Positions 25,909-35,400 of a stretch of 64,000 nt of DNA are shown in pieces (within the stretch, counting starts at the first letter, position 1; every line of letters starts with the position of its first letter). A model generated the notes under the pieces. That model was not told where the DNA came from, did not search any database, and was given only the letters and a program-made list of their open reading frames with translations. Made by a program: the position numbers and the translations under genes. This DNA is from an unidentified bacterial endosymbiont (lineage in GTDB: Bacteria; Pseudomonadota; Gammaproteobacteria; Enterobacterales; Enterobacteriaceae): contig NZ_OU963893.1 in the NCBI RefSeq assembly GCF_918797525.1, forward strand, positions 2,666,001 through 2,730,000, given 5' to 3'.

Positions 25909-26153
25909 CTACCATCCTCCTGCTTCTGATAAACCGGATCGCTACCTTTCGGTAAAGTTATCGACTTCTCGCGATAAAACTTCAGGCGTTCAAGGAAGTA
26001 ATCCCTCAGATGCTCTGGCTGTTCGCGCATAACCACCTCGGCGACAACCGGCATGTTCAGGCGCTCTTTGTACGCCACGCCGGAGGCTGCCAGGTCAACG
26101 TTAACCTTGTCGCTCTCTTCTTGGCTTTTGGCTGCAATCTTGTACTCGCTCAT
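25905..26153 (-). CDS. Small hypothetical phage protein
   Basis: 82 residues, soluble and charged, with an internal conserved-looking segment ([20 protein letters not shown]). It overlaps both neighbours by ATGA/GTGA junctions, showing a coupled operon. No recognised domain. Confidence 0.6.
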   Translation of the reverse strand: MSEYKIAAKSQEESDKVNVDLAASGVAYKERLNMPVVAEVVMREQPEHLRDYFLERLKFYREKSITLPKGSDPVYQKQEDGR

Positions 26154-26548
26154 AGATAGTCACCAAGATAGTCTCCAAATGCATTAATGAAGGACGAGAA
26201 AACTATTAGTATCACCCCCCAAAAAATGTTGATTGAAACCTTCCTACCCTCTTCAGTTGTTACTCTCGTCTTTCCTTCATCATCAAGGCTACCAAAACTA
26301 AATGCCTCACTTTGAGATAGGTAAATCCCATCAGCAAAAAGAGGAGAGAGCGTTAGTAATGTACCAATCATTATTCCAATTGCCCCAAATCTTGGCAGGA
26401 TGCTCCACTGAGAATAATGCTCCGAAAGGTATAACCCTAATGCCATGACTACTATCCAAGATCCAATCATAAAAATGCGATTAGCTAGCCATTTTATATA
26501 GGGGTCAAAAGGATGTAAGTCATGTTTGCTTCTACGTATGTTGCTCAT
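26150..26548 (-). CDS. Multi-span membrane protein of unknown function
   Basis: 132 residues with about three hydrophobic spans (30-50, 58-72, 108-128). RBS GGAGGG before the ATG; overlaps the next gene by ATGA. AT-richer than its neighbours. A superinfection-exclusion role is conceivable but not supported by any motif. Confidence 0.55.
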   Translation of the reverse strand: MSNIRRSKHDLHPFDPYIKWLANRIFMIGSWIVVMALGLYLSEHYSQWSILPRFGAIGIMIGTLLTLSPLFADGIYLSQSEAFSFGSLDDEGKTRVTTEEGRKVSINIFWGVILIVFSSFINAFGDYLGDYL

Positions 26549-26586
26549 AATCCCTCCGCTTTTATGGATGGATTATATCACTCTGT

Positions 26587-26748
26587 TTACTTTGGCGGTG
26601 CATCCATCATTATGCGCTCCATGCGGCGACCACATGCTAGGCGAACCCGGCGAGCTACCTTCTTAATCGCCATGGCTGGCTTGCCTACTAATTTGCATAA
26701 AATCAGATTCGGCAGCATTACAGTGATTACGTAGCGGTTGAAGGTCAC
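26587..26748 (-). CDS. Small basic phage protein
   Basis: 53 residues, strongly basic (KKVARRVRLACGRRMER). The GTG start overlaps the stop of the upstream methyltransferase by one base (TAGTG), with a strong RBS AGGAGGTGA, so it is translationally coupled. A + strand frame across the same bases lacks comparable signals. Function unknown. Confidence 0.6.
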   Translation of the reverse strand: MTFNRYVITVMLPNLILCKLVGKPAMAIKKVARRVRLACGRRMERIMMDAPPK

Positions 26749-27243
26749 TACTTCACCTCCTGCTGCGGTGCAATTGAATCCTTCACAAAGATGATCCAGT
26801 GGGTTTTATCGTTCTTCCCGGTGCGCTGACCAATAGCTGGCTTCTCGTCTGTCAGCGCCAATATCTGGCTCACAGGGATCTGAGTTTCATTCCATTTGAA
26901 AATGAGAACACCGTGTGGCCGCAATACACGGAACGCTTCTTTGAAACCGGCGCGCAGGTCAGAACGCCAAGTCTTTTTGTTCAATCGCCCGTATTTTTTA
27001 CCCATCCACGCCGTTTGACCGACACGCTCAAGGTGAGGAGGATCGAATACCACCACCGGGAACGAGGCATCAGCAAATGGCAGGTCACGGAAATCAGCAA
27101 TAAGGTCTGGTCGAATGACCAGACGACGGCCATCGCACAGCTTATGCTCTTCGCTCCGGATATCAGTGAATAACGTGCGCGTATCGCGTTTTGTTGAACC
27201 AGAACATGCGGGAACCGCAGCACATGTCTAAAACAACATGCAC
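26748..27243 (-). pseudogene. Class I SAM-dependent methyltransferase-like gene, frameshifted
   Basis: The front starts at GTG 27243 with VHVVLDMCCGSRMFWF (motif I) and stops after about 30 codons. The rest continues one base out of frame from about 27180 with the expected TLFTDIRSEEHKL, then VVFDPPHLERVG (motif IV-like DPPH) and GVLIFKWNETQ, ending at 26748. Joining them needs an indel near 27175-27190 (GTGCGCGTAT). The intact family (about 165 residues) is common in lambdoid phages and may modify DNA or nucleotides. Mutation or sequence error cannot be told apart here. Confidence 0.7.
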
Positions 27244-27586
27244 AGTCTTTCCAGGCCTCCAGCTCGTTCTCAATCTCTTCATCAATTTCGTCATTGGAGG
27301 CATCTGTGTTCAGATAATCGCGTGCATCTTTAAGGTACTGCTCCCGGCTTTCGTCGTACCAGGCGGATAACTCCGGAGACCAACCAATATCGGTACCACA
27401 AAAATCAACCCGGGCGTTTCTCTCTGCCATACGCTGCACCATGCAATCGGCTGTTGTCAGTGCCGCTTCACGGATATAACCGCGCAGGTCACGCTTACGC
27501 CACCATGGGTTTATCTTCGAATCGCAAACGCCCTTGAACTCAACTTCCCAGCGACGGATGCAACGGGAATTCAGTGTTTTGCTCAT
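26981..27586 (-). CDS. Conserved lambdoid phage protein, C-terminal end uncertain
   Basis: The first about 115 residues (MSKTLNSRCIRRWEVEFKG through ENELEAWKDCACC) are coherent and conserved-looking, charged and helical. The remaining frame runs antiparallel to nothing but overlaps the methyltransferase in a different frame and reads like out-of-frame sequence. The native stop is probably near 27240 and may have been lost to an indel. Coupled to the upstream gene by ATGA at 27583-27586. Confidence 0.55.
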   Translation of the reverse strand: MSKTLNSRCIRRWEVEFKGVCDSKINPWWRKRDLRGYIREAALTTADCMVQRMAERNARVDFCGTDIGWSPELSAWYDESREQYLKDARDYLNTDASNDEIDEEIENELEAWKDCACCFRHVLRFPHVLVQQNAIRARYSLISGAKSISCAMAVVWSFDQTLLLISVTCHLLMPRSRWWYSILLTLSVSVKRRGWVKNTGD

Positions 27587-27784
27587 GCTGCACCGCCTTC
27601 GATTGGTTTAATGCTGCTCAGAATCAGGCGGCGCGATGTCAACGGCGCGCCACATCTGAGGCCATCTGCTTTGCGATAGGTTTCATTCCGCCCGACGCAC
27701 AGGTTGCCGCTGTTTCACGCAGTTGCACTTTTTCTCTCCGTCTTTGGTGATCACCGTTCCGGTATGGGTTTTAATCTTGCTCAT
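27583..27784 (-). pseudogene. Small lambdoid phage gene with two indels
   Basis: Starts MSKIKTHTGTVITKDGEK at 27784 (ATGA overlap with DUF977). The expected continuation VQLRETAATC lies in a second frame and VGRNETYRKADGLRCGAPLTSRRLILSS in a third, ending at 27583 where it overlaps the next ATG. Each junction is explained by one missing base. The original protein would have about 66 residues. It is either decayed or affected by sequencing indels. Confidence 0.6.
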
Positions 27785-28041
27785 GCTGCCGCCTTACTAT
27801 TCGAAAAACGTTTCAGGTCAAAATCGATGGTTGCGCGCTGGTCGCGGAAAATACCGCAGCGACCATGACGAACCAAGCCACCCTGCTCTATCGCGGTGCG
27901 GAGATATTTCTCAGCGGTTGTACGATGCAGGTCGAACATCGCAACGACATCTTTCGTTGTGATGCGTCCGTGCTCTTTCACCAGCTCGATAATTCGGTTG
28001 ATAATCCTGGTGCGCTCATCATGCGTTTTTGGTCTTGGCAT
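27781..28041 (-). CDS. DUF977 family winged-helix protein
   Basis: 86 residues: PRPKTHDERTRIINRIIELV then a predicted helix-turn-helix (RITTKDVVAMFDLHRTTAEKYL) and GLVRHGRCGIFRDQRA, the DUF977 pattern. Probably a small DNA-binding regulator of the early operon. The stop overlaps the next start. Confidence 0.8.
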   Translation of the reverse strand: MPRPKTHDERTRIINRIIELVKEHGRITTKDVVAMFDLHRTTAEKYLRTAIEQGGLVRHGRCGIFRDQRATIDFDLKRFSNSKAAA

Positions 28042-28044
28042 CGG

Positions 28045-28719
28045 TTACTTACTCCCTGTCAACTGCTGCACGAGAAGTTTATTACGGCCAATCACACGCA
28101 CTGCTTTGCGCAATTCTTCCAGCTTCACCAGTTTGTTTTTGGTACGACGGATCTCGCGGGAAATAACACTAACAGTCGGAACGTATTGGCCAGCGCTGTA
28201 ACCTTCAGTGAACGATGGGATTTCGCCGATAATCATCTCAATAGACTTGAACTTTTCAGCCTCTGGCTCTGGCCCATGCTCAGCGGGTTCGTCGTCAACA
28301 GGAAGAGACCAGGTTACGCCTTTCCCCTGCCCGTTTTTAACGACTAAGCCCTGGCGCTCAAAGGTCAGCATCACAGAGACCATACCGCGGGCATTTCGGT
28401 TAACAGCTGCAGCCAACGCTGCTGTGGTCATTGCCCCGTTATCGCTAAGCTGCTGACGTACGACATCGGGATCAACGGGTACAGGCGCTTCACCTTTCAG
28501 ACGCCGCGCCGGATGAACAGGTGCCTTTGGCGTTGACTGCTGAGACTGACCTTTCACGGTACCGAGGAACCAGCCGCCGTCTCCAAAATCGCATAACCCC
28601 TGATCACGCTGCTCACGTAACATGGTGAGCGCATCAACCGGGTCGATTTCAAGACGGGCAGCAACTTCGCGGTATGTCGCCCGGCCCATTTTTTCCAATA
28701 CCTGAATTACGGTTTCCAT
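28045..28719 (-). CDS. DUF1627 family protein
   Basis: 224 residues from the ATG of METVIQVLEKMG with GAGAGG 7 bases upstream; an ATG five codons earlier overlaps the P stop. N-terminal winged helix (about 1-55), second helical module around 100-150, and a basic C-terminal part. The family accompanies replication genes in lambdoid phages; its role is unknown, probably DNA binding. Confidence 0.75.
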   Translation of the reverse strand: METVIQVLEKMGRATYREVAARLEIDPVDALTMLREQRDQGLCDFGDGGWFLGTVKGQSQQSTPKAPVHPARRLKGEAPVPVDPDVVRQQLSDNGAMTTAALAAAVNRNARGMVSVMLTFERQGLVVKNGQGKGVTWSLPVDDEPAEHGPEPEAEKFKSIEMIIGEIPSFTEGYSAGQYVPTVSVISREIRRTKNKLVKLEELRKAVRVIGRNKLLVQQLTGSK

Positions 28720-28730
28720 GTGATTTCCTC

Positions 28731-29429
28731 TCATATCAATCCAGCGTCTTTTCGCTGTTTGTATTTCGCCATCAGCATTTGTGCCGGAGTTGGCCCTCGA
28801 TCCTGAACAGGCGCGGAAAGTGCACGTCGGATAGGTGGAACCGGCTTACCGGACAGCGCTCGCTTTTCCCATTCATGCAGAATGTCGCCAGCGGCTCGGA
28901 TAAGTTCGTTCTCGCTGAGTTGCCCCTCGGTACCGCGGCGGCGAAGTTCCAGGCAAACGTAGTAATACAGCGGGTTTTTATCCCTCCAGGGGAACTGCTC
29001 ACTCGTGGGATAGCGAAAAACAAGTTTCCGCCAGCGCCAGTATTCATACATGACATCGTCAACGGTAATACCCAGTACGCCATTTCCTTCCCGACACCAT
29101 GCGACGAACTGGCCCGGTGAGGGCAGAAACGGGCGTTCCTGACGACGCGCTATGCGAAGCCCGGCGTTTACCTGTTCCATGGTGGTGATCCCATTTTCAT
29201 GAAAAGCCAGAAGCCACTGACGGCGCAGTTCATCGTATTCTGCCTGGTCGCTGAAGGTATGTACGCTGGCCGGGAATGCTGCACGCAAGGCGCTAAACAG
29301 TGCGTTGAAGATTTCAGCGGTTTGTTCAGCGGGTATGTCCTGCGCATCCTGTAATTCCGGCATGCCGCGTGCTATGCGCGTTAAATTTTCACGGTCCATG
29401 CTGACCATCTGCTCAGAAAGACTTTTCAT
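28731..29429 (-). CDS. Replication protein P (helicase loader)
   Basis: 232 residues resembling lambda P: early segment ALFSALRAAFPASVHTF, then RQWLLAFHENGITTMEQV and PFLPSPGQFVAWCREG, the hallmark of the family. It recruits host DnaB to the origin marked by the upstream initiator. It overlaps the O-like gene by 17 bases, as lambda O and P are adjacent and coupled. Confidence 0.9.
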   Translation of the reverse strand: MKSLSEQMVSMDRENLTRIARGMPELQDAQDIPAEQTAEIFNALFSALRAAFPASVHTFSDQAEYDELRRQWLLAFHENGITTMEQVNAGLRIARRQERPFLPSPGQFVAWCREGNGVLGITVDDVMYEYWRWRKLVFRYPTSEQFPWRDKNPLYYYVCLELRRRGTEGQLSENELIRAAGDILHEWEKRALSGKPVPPIRRALSAPVQDRGPTPAQMLMAKYKQRKDAGLI

Positions 29430-30462
29430 CGAACACCCCGTTTATCCAGTCTGTGTTGTTGAAATCGATCTTGCCCTTCGCAGTGGGCTTCGTTGCCTGT
29501 CCCCCGCTGCGCAGGCGCTTGGTTGTCAGGTCGTCCCACTTCCTGCGCAGGCTTGATGGGCTCAGGATGTTGTCTTTCCAGAAATCATCCTTGTTGGCCC
29601 ACTTGAACAGGTCGCAAATCTCGAAGTGAGTACGGTTGTCCTGCACGCGCATCAGACGGATTGTGTTAGCCCATTCGACCCACTTCGGCTCGCTCAGGCT
29701 TGAATTGACCGTCAGGCGCAGGGAATGAATCCAGCGAGCGGCTTTGAGATCGTCAGCAGTTCCCCATGACTTACCTGCAGGCGTGTAGATGCCGTCAGCA
29801 GCTTCAGGGTGACGAGAGAGGAATTTTTGAGTTATCTCGTTTCGGGATTCTTCAGAATTCCGAGACGAAGAGATCTTATTATTTATATTGTTGTTATTAC
29901 ATTGTTGTTCATGATTCTCGGTGAAATGCGCGGCCATATTCGCGGGTAAATGCGCGGCATACCCTACGCAAGCCGCACCACTGCTGGCTTCGTCATGCGC
30001 GGTGTAATGCTCGGCAATATGCTCGGGGAATTGCGCGGCTAAATCGCTTACTTTTTGAGCGTATTGCTCATAATTTGTGATGGTTATCACAGTGCCTTTT
30101 CGCTTCTCTCCAGAGCGAGAAATCATTCCTTCACGCTCGAAAATATCCAGCATTCTATCCACGGCGTGACGACTACATGGCTTCCCGTCCCTATCGCATA
30201 ATTTCAGCCCCAAATCGGCCGATGTGGTTACCAGTTGTCCGGTTTGTAATGGCCAGTGGCGGCCTTTAAAGTTCGCCGTGTAGGGCTGACGTGCAGCACC
30301 CAAAAGAAGGTTCTCCCACAACGTGCGCAGGAACACATCTTTCGCCCAGGGCTTCTTCAGTACGCTCCGGTACAACGGGATGAATCCGGTCTTCTGGTTC
30401 TCCATCCGGTTGCTCCTGATGGCACTACGTGCCGCAAAATCGGCATAAGCGACATTTGACAT
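29413..30462 (-). CDS. Replication initiation protein (lambda O-like)
   Basis: 349 residues. The N-terminal domain (GFIPLYRSVLKKPWAKD, then a winged helix) is typical of phage replication initiators that bind origin iterons. A polar linker rich in Asn/Ser (about 185-205) joins it to a C-terminal part that would contact P. RBS GGGGC lies before the ATG. Direct iterons are not obvious, so the origin within the gene is not placed. Confidence 0.85.
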   Translation of the reverse strand: MSNVAYADFAARSAIRSNRMENQKTGFIPLYRSVLKKPWAKDVFLRTLWENLLLGAARQPYTANFKGRHWPLQTGQLVTTSADLGLKLCDRDGKPCSRHAVDRMLDIFEREGMISRSGEKRKGTVITITNYEQYAQKVSDLAAQFPEHIAEHYTAHDEASSGAACVGYAAHLPANMAAHFTENHEQQCNNNNINNKISSSRNSEESRNEITQKFLSRHPEAADGIYTPAGKSWGTADDLKAARWIHSLRLTVNSSLSEPKWVEWANTIRLMRVQDNRTHFEICDLFKWANKDDFWKDNILSPSSLRRKWDDLTTKRLRSGGQATKPTAKGKIDFNNTDWINGVFDEKSF

Positions 30463-30603
30463 GCTATGCCCCTTTAGCCTGGTGTTTAGTACATGCGTTT
30501 GTCATAATGACCTCGCAATTACGTCCCGTTTTTGCATCCGAAAGCCGTTGGTGTTCGCGCACCGCGGCTTTCACCCTAAATTCGACATGATTCACTGCAC
30601 ACC

Positions 30604-31146
30604 TCACATTACGCCCGGGCTCATGACCGCAAGACCACTCAGAACCTGAACAACAGCCTCCCCAGGCAGAAGCGCCAGCAGGTGTTCAATTCCCTCCCTC
30701 ACCTCTTTCACCAGCTGGTGCTGCGGCGCCCTCAGAATCACCGCGCGTTTCGCTTCACCGATCTCCTTCTCCATCGCTGCATAGCGCGTCATAAAGCAGT
30801 CCTGAGGTAACAGGCGGCCACGGAACTCAAACGGTAGAACGGCGATGATCGCGGGCGACAGCTGGCTGATGTTTTTGCGCGCATACTCCGTATCACCATC
30901 GAGCCAGCGGAAGAGTTTCTGACGCTTTCGGCTCAGGTCTTCGGGAAAATCCAGCCCGGCGCCGCCCTGTCTCTCCCATTCCTCAACGATGATTCCTGCA
31001 ACGACATCCTGGTTATCCAGTGACGCGGCCCAGGCACGAACGGCGTCGCGGATCTGTTCATGCTTATCTGCCGCGCTAGGCTGATTGCGATTTATCATCG
31101 CCGCCGTAGGTAATCCGGTATTTTGTTGATATGAAATGGCATGCAT
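30604..31146 (-). CDS. YdaT-like protein (CII-position regulator/toxin)
   Basis: 180 residues matching the Rac-prophage YdaT pattern: HEQIRDAVRAWA, then RKRQKLFRWLDGDT and PAIIAVLPFEFRGRL. In Rac, YdaT is a toxic regulator encoded after YdaS; here it follows a Cro/YdaS-type gene by 2 bases with RBS AGGAG. In lambdoid order this is the CII position. Its role as regulator is inferred. Confidence 0.75.
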   Translation of the reverse strand: MHAISYQQNTGLPTAAMINRNQPSAADKHEQIRDAVRAWAASLDNQDVVAGIIVEEWERQGGAGLDFPEDLSRKRQKLFRWLDGDTEYARKNISQLSPAIIAVLPFEFRGRLLPQDCFMTRYAAMEKEIGEAKRAVILRAPQHQLVKEVREGIEHLLALLPGEAVVQVLSGLAVMSPGVM

Positions 31147-31148
31147 GG

Positions 31149-31379
31149 TCAGGACTCCTGTTTTGGCAGCCCGTCTGTGGGATTTGGGTATGCTTCGGGA
31201 TCAATTTCATGAGGTGTAATTTGCCAATTAAGGAACTGACAAACCGCACGAACTCGTGACGTTGGGACTTTTCCAGAATTCATCCATCGACTAACCGCCT
31301 GAGATGAAAGGCCCATAGCCTCACCAAGCGCAGTTTGAGTAGTGATTGATTTCACTTTTTTCTTAAGTTGCTCGTTCAT
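31149..31379 (-). CDS. Cro/YdaS-like repressor
   Basis: 76 residues with a helix-turn-helix (TALGEAMGLSSQAVSRWMNSG). First gene of the leftward early operon, divergent from the CI-like gene, so it plays the Cro role in the lysis-lysogeny switch. Two palindromic operators lie between the genes. Confidence 0.85.
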   Translation of the reverse strand: MNEQLKKKVKSITTQTALGEAMGLSSQAVSRWMNSGKVPTSRVRAVCQFLNWQITPHEIDPEAYPNPTDGLPKQES

Positions 31380-31412
31380 GACTCCTCCTTAGATTGTGAA
31401 CAAGCATACACA

Positions 31413-31431
31413 TTGAAACTGAACGTTTCAA
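31413..31431. promoter_or_regulatory. Switch operator 1
   Basis: Perfect palindrome TTGAAAC-tgaac-GTTTCAA in the 102-base gap between the Cro-like and CI-like genes. Confidence 0.7.
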
Positions 31432-31448
31432 ATAAATTACTCCAATTT

Positions 31449-31468
31449 GTTTCAGTTACTTCTGAAAC
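31449..31468. promoter_or_regulatory. Switch operator 2
   Basis: Perfect palindrome GTTTCAG-ttactt-CTGAAAC, sharing the GTTTCA half-site with operator 1, 17 bases further. It lies right before the CI-like start. Confidence 0.7.
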
Positions 31469-31481
31469 ATAGGGTTGTAAA

Positions 31482-31904
31482 ATGGAAAGTATGAATACCG
31501 AAACCAATAAAGTTTTCGCATACAGGTTCAACCAAGCTCTTACGGAGCATGGTTGGAATCTTTCCGATTTAGCCCGCCGCGTTGGTGTTACGCCGCAGGC
31601 GGCACAGAAGTGGGCGAAAGGAATTTCTATACCTCGCGGTCTGAAGTTGAAGTCACTCGCCGAAGTAACTGGAAAGCCGGAACACTGGTATTTCATGCAG
31701 CCAGACACAGATGATCCTGAGGTCATGGCTCACCTTGGTATTCCCAAAAAACTTGATGTTACCGAAGAGGCTCTCCTTGCTATCTTTAATCAGCTCCCCG
31801 AAGCTGAAAAATTACGCCTTATCATTCATGCAAAAGGCGTATTGAAAGAACTTGAAGAGCTGAAAGATGATGTTGGTGATCTGATAAAACACCTAAACCG
31901 CTAA
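31482..31904 (+). CDS. CI-like helix-turn-helix repressor
   Basis: 140 residues: N-terminal HTH (WNLSDLARRVGVTPQAAQKWAKG, here residues about 25-45) and a short helical tail. There is no S24 peptidase domain, so RecA-stimulated self-cleavage like lambda CI is not expected; induction may need an antirepressor or another route. The start could be the ATG at 31482 or the one three codons later. Divergent from the Cro-like gene across the operators. Confidence 0.85.
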   Translation: MESMNTETNKVFAYRFNQALTEHGWNLSDLARRVGVTPQAAQKWAKGISIPRGLKLKSLAEVTGKPEHWYFMQPDTDDPEVMAHLGIPKKLDVTEEALLAIFNQLPEAEKLRLIIHAKGVLKELEELKDDVGDLIKHLNR

Positions 31905-32085
31905 CCCTTCCCCACTTTCCAACGCTGGCGTCGCCGGCGTTTTTTACACCCTCAATTACTAAAGTTAGTTTCAATTCACTTGACCATTGAAATAATTGGT
32001 TGTAACTTTAAGCCATCGACAACAAGCGCATCGTTGTCAGGTGATAAACGTTCCGCTGGCCGGCGACAAGGCAAACGAGGGTGAG

Positions 32086-32202
32086 ATGATTGATTTCGCA
32101 CGCAAACCAGGTCGGCAACAGGCCGTAAAGTTGAATTTTGTAGAAGTGATTCTTCGCCGCTTGTGCTACCTGCTAGCGCAAAAGGGGGATCCAGATGTGT
32201 AA
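32086..32202 (+). CDS. Small early-operon protein
   Basis: 38 residues (MIDFARKPGRQQAVKLNF, then LLAQKGDPDV) from an ATG with GAGGGTGAG upstream. A longer open frame begins at 31996 but lacks a ribosome-binding site. Comparable short proteins occur at this place in Rac-like prophages. It overlaps the next gene by 8 bases. Function unknown. Confidence 0.5.
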   Translation: MIDFARKPGRQQAVKLNFVEVILRRLCYLLAQKGDPDV

Positions 32203-32359
32203 CTCGACGAAATGTGGGTACTGCGGCAAGCCGGTTGAACCGGAGAAAGTAGTCAAAAGTACCCTTCTCTATCGCAACGGCGCACAGCTGGCGCGCAAAG
32301 AAAAAGAATACTGCTCTGAACGTTGTGCTTCGTACGACCAGATGGCCCACGAGGCATAA
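32195..32359 (+). CDS. Small zinc-ribbon protein
   Basis: 54 residues with two Cys pairs (CGYC at about 7-10 and CSERC at about 40-44) spaced to bind one zinc ion, and the ending CASYDQMAHEA. RBS AAAGGGGG precedes the ATG. First genes of the rightward early operon, before recE. Similar small zinc proteins accompany recE in Rac-type prophages. Confidence 0.7.
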   Translation: MCNSTKCGYCGKPVEPEKVVKSTLLYRNGAQLARKEKEYCSERCASYDQMAHEA

Positions 32360-32499
32360 CGTAAAAGCCGCGCAAGGCGGCCCGTACGTCCGGTGCTCCC
32401 GACCAAAGTTACACCGGAAAACTACTTAAAAAACCAAAGTTCACCCAATGGGCGCTATCTCTGGCCCGGGGATCTTACATCCAAAAAAGAGGATCTCAC

Positions 32500-35400
32500 A
32501 TGGAATTTTTCTATGTAGTTAAGGCTACGCAGAAATCTGGCAAAGAAGACGCAGTGATTTGGTTCACTGCGAAATCAGAAGCCCGTGCCAACCTACAGCT
32601 CGATGTTGAGCTGGAAGATGCTGGTATTGAAACCGGACGCGGTAAGGATTACGCCAAACCGGTTCGAACCGATTTCCCCGTTTACAACGATCTGCCTGAA
32701 GAAAGCACAGTGGATTACACCTGGTGCAAACGCTACGAACTGCAGGACGATGGACGCACGTGGCTGCCAAAGGCTGGTACTGAGTCGACTGGTGCCGTGG
32801 ACAACACTGCCGAACCGGAAACGACCGTTAATGTCGAAACTACCGTCGAAAGTATCCCTCTTGAAAACCGCACTCCAGCGGTACGTTTTGCCGTCCACCT
32901 GACCAGCGACAAATACCAGTCACATATCACTAAAGAGCAGCAGCTGGCTGCCAGCGAAATGTCACTGGATGAAGGCAACACCTATCTCCGGAACCTGCTG
33001 CTGGCGAAGAACGACATCCCTGAAGTTTACGAACTCAGCCTGAATGCTGAGTGGAAGATGATCCAGGCTGTTAAGGAGATTTTCGCACCAAACGAAGAAC
33101 ATGAAGTTAAGGTGCTTGCCGCCTTTATGGCTGACTGGGCGAGAGCAGATGCCAGCGATCGCAATCAGTTAGTTGAAGAGTGGAGAAGCGGAAAGCTTAA
33201 TCTTCTCAAATCAGAAAGCACCAGCATCGAAGACGTTGCAACTGCTCAGGATTTAAAACCTGATAACGGTATCCAGATTGACGAAAATGATGACGAAACC
33301 ACACGTTATCCCGTCGTTCGTATGCCATTTCGCAAGCAGCTACTCGCCCAGTTCACCGGCGACGAACTGCGCCACCACTTAACCCGCGAAGAATACGAAG
33401 GTATCAGCGCGCTGGAGATGGACACTGACAACAGCTATGTCCAGAACCTGCTGCTGGCGGCAGAAAACTGCGAAGAGGTTAAGGGTTACGATACCAAAGA
33501 CCTTTGGCGGTATACCGACGCCATTCGCAAAGTGTTCAGCCAGGAAAAGCGTCACGAACTCGCGTTAGTTCTCCGTTTCACCAGGATCTGGGCGGCGACT
33601 GATTATATTGACCGCGGCATTCTCGTTCGCGAATGGGCAGCCGGAAACCTCATCAGCAGCGTGCAACGTACTGATTCAGGCACTAACGCTGATGGCGGCT
33701 ATGTTACTGACCGCGGCGAAGGCGCGCATCACACACTGGACACTCTCGATCTTGAGATTGCCTGTGCCCTACTGCCTATGGATTTCCACCACTTCGAAAT
33801 TCCTTCGAGCGTATTACGACGAGCCAAAGAAATCGTGGCCAAGAAAGAAGAACCATGGAAGTCATGGAGCGCAATCTTACGCAATCAACCAGGCATACTG
33901 GCGGTGAACCGTGCGGCAATCTTCAATCTGATCCGCATCGCACCAGAAAACATTCATCACACGCCAGCGGCTCATCTTGAGTTTGTGAATAAAACCATGA
34001 CGGCTGAGTTTAACTCTGCTGTGGAGTTACTGCCGTTACCAGCTCCTTCTGTTGAGACCGAAGCCCAAGTTGAACAACCGCAAGTTGAAAATCTCGGCAG
34101 TGGCGTGTTCTCCATCGATGGACTGATAGGAGGAAATACCGCCCCGGTCATCGATATCCCTTCAAATGAAGTCGAAAAAACGGAAAACACAGCGGAGACC
34201 ACCAGCGATGTGCAGATGGAAACGACTCAGCCAGAGAAAGTCGAAAATACTGATCTGGTACAACCAGGCGAAGGCACTGATGCAGCTGATACGCAAGCAG
34301 TTACCGTAGCGCAGGAAGAGCAGAAAGCAGAACCGGTAATTGAATACCCGGCTTACTTCGAGCCTGGCCGATACGAAGGCCTACCGAATGACATTTATCA
34401 CGCAGCAAACGGTATTAGCTCAACCCAGGTGAAAGATGCCCGGATCAGCCTGATGTATTTCAACGCACGCCATGTGGCTAAAACAATACCGCGCACTGCA
34501 TCCAAAGTTCTGGACATGGGGAACCTGGTGCACGCCCTTGCACTGCAGCCGGAAAACCTCGAAGCAGAGTTCAGCGTAGAACCGGAGATCCCTGAAGGTG
34601 CGTTTACGACCACCGCAACTCTGCGTGAGTTCATTGATGGGTACAACGCCAGCCTGCCGGCGCTGCTAAGCGCTGACGAGATTAAAGCGTTACTTGAAGA
34701 ACATAACGCGTCCCTTCCCGCTCCAGTGCCGCTTGGCGCCAGCCTGGAAGAAACGGCTCAAAGCTATATGGCTCTCCCAGCTGAGTACCAGCGTATTGAA
34801 GAAAGCCAGAAGCAGACAGCAACAGCAATGAAGGCATGTATTAAAGAGTACAACGCCACCCTGCCCGTGCCGGTTAAAACCAGCGGCAGCCGTGATGCGT
34901 TACTTGAGCAATTAGCAATCATCAATCCTGATTTGGTCGCACAGGAAGCGCAGAAACCGACACCGCTGAAAGTGTCTGGCAGCAAAGCAGACATGATCCA
35001 GGCAGTTAAGTCGGTTAAGCCCGATGCCATATTCGCCGACGAACTTCTGGATGCCTGGCGCGACAACCCTGGCGAAAAAATTCTGGTTACCCGCCAGCAG
35101 TTGGCAACGGCACGGGCAATTCAGTCTGCACTCCTGGCGCACCCGACCGCTGGCATGCTGCTGACACATCCAAGCCGTGCCGTTGAAGTGAGCTACTTCG
35201 GCTTTGACGAGGAAACGGGCCTAGAAGTTCGTGTACGTCCTGACCTTGAGATCGATCTGGACGGCGTGCGCATCGGTGCTGACCTGAAAACTATCAGCAT
35301 GTGGAACGTCAAGCAGGAAAGCCTGCGCGCCCGGCTGCACCGGGAAATCATTGACCGGGACTACCACCTCAGCGCGGCTATGTATTGCGAGACCGCGGCG

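Noticed and set aside
26522..26734. 70-codon + strand frame
   Set aside because: The minus strand carries a coupled 53-codon gene with a strong RBS across the same bases.
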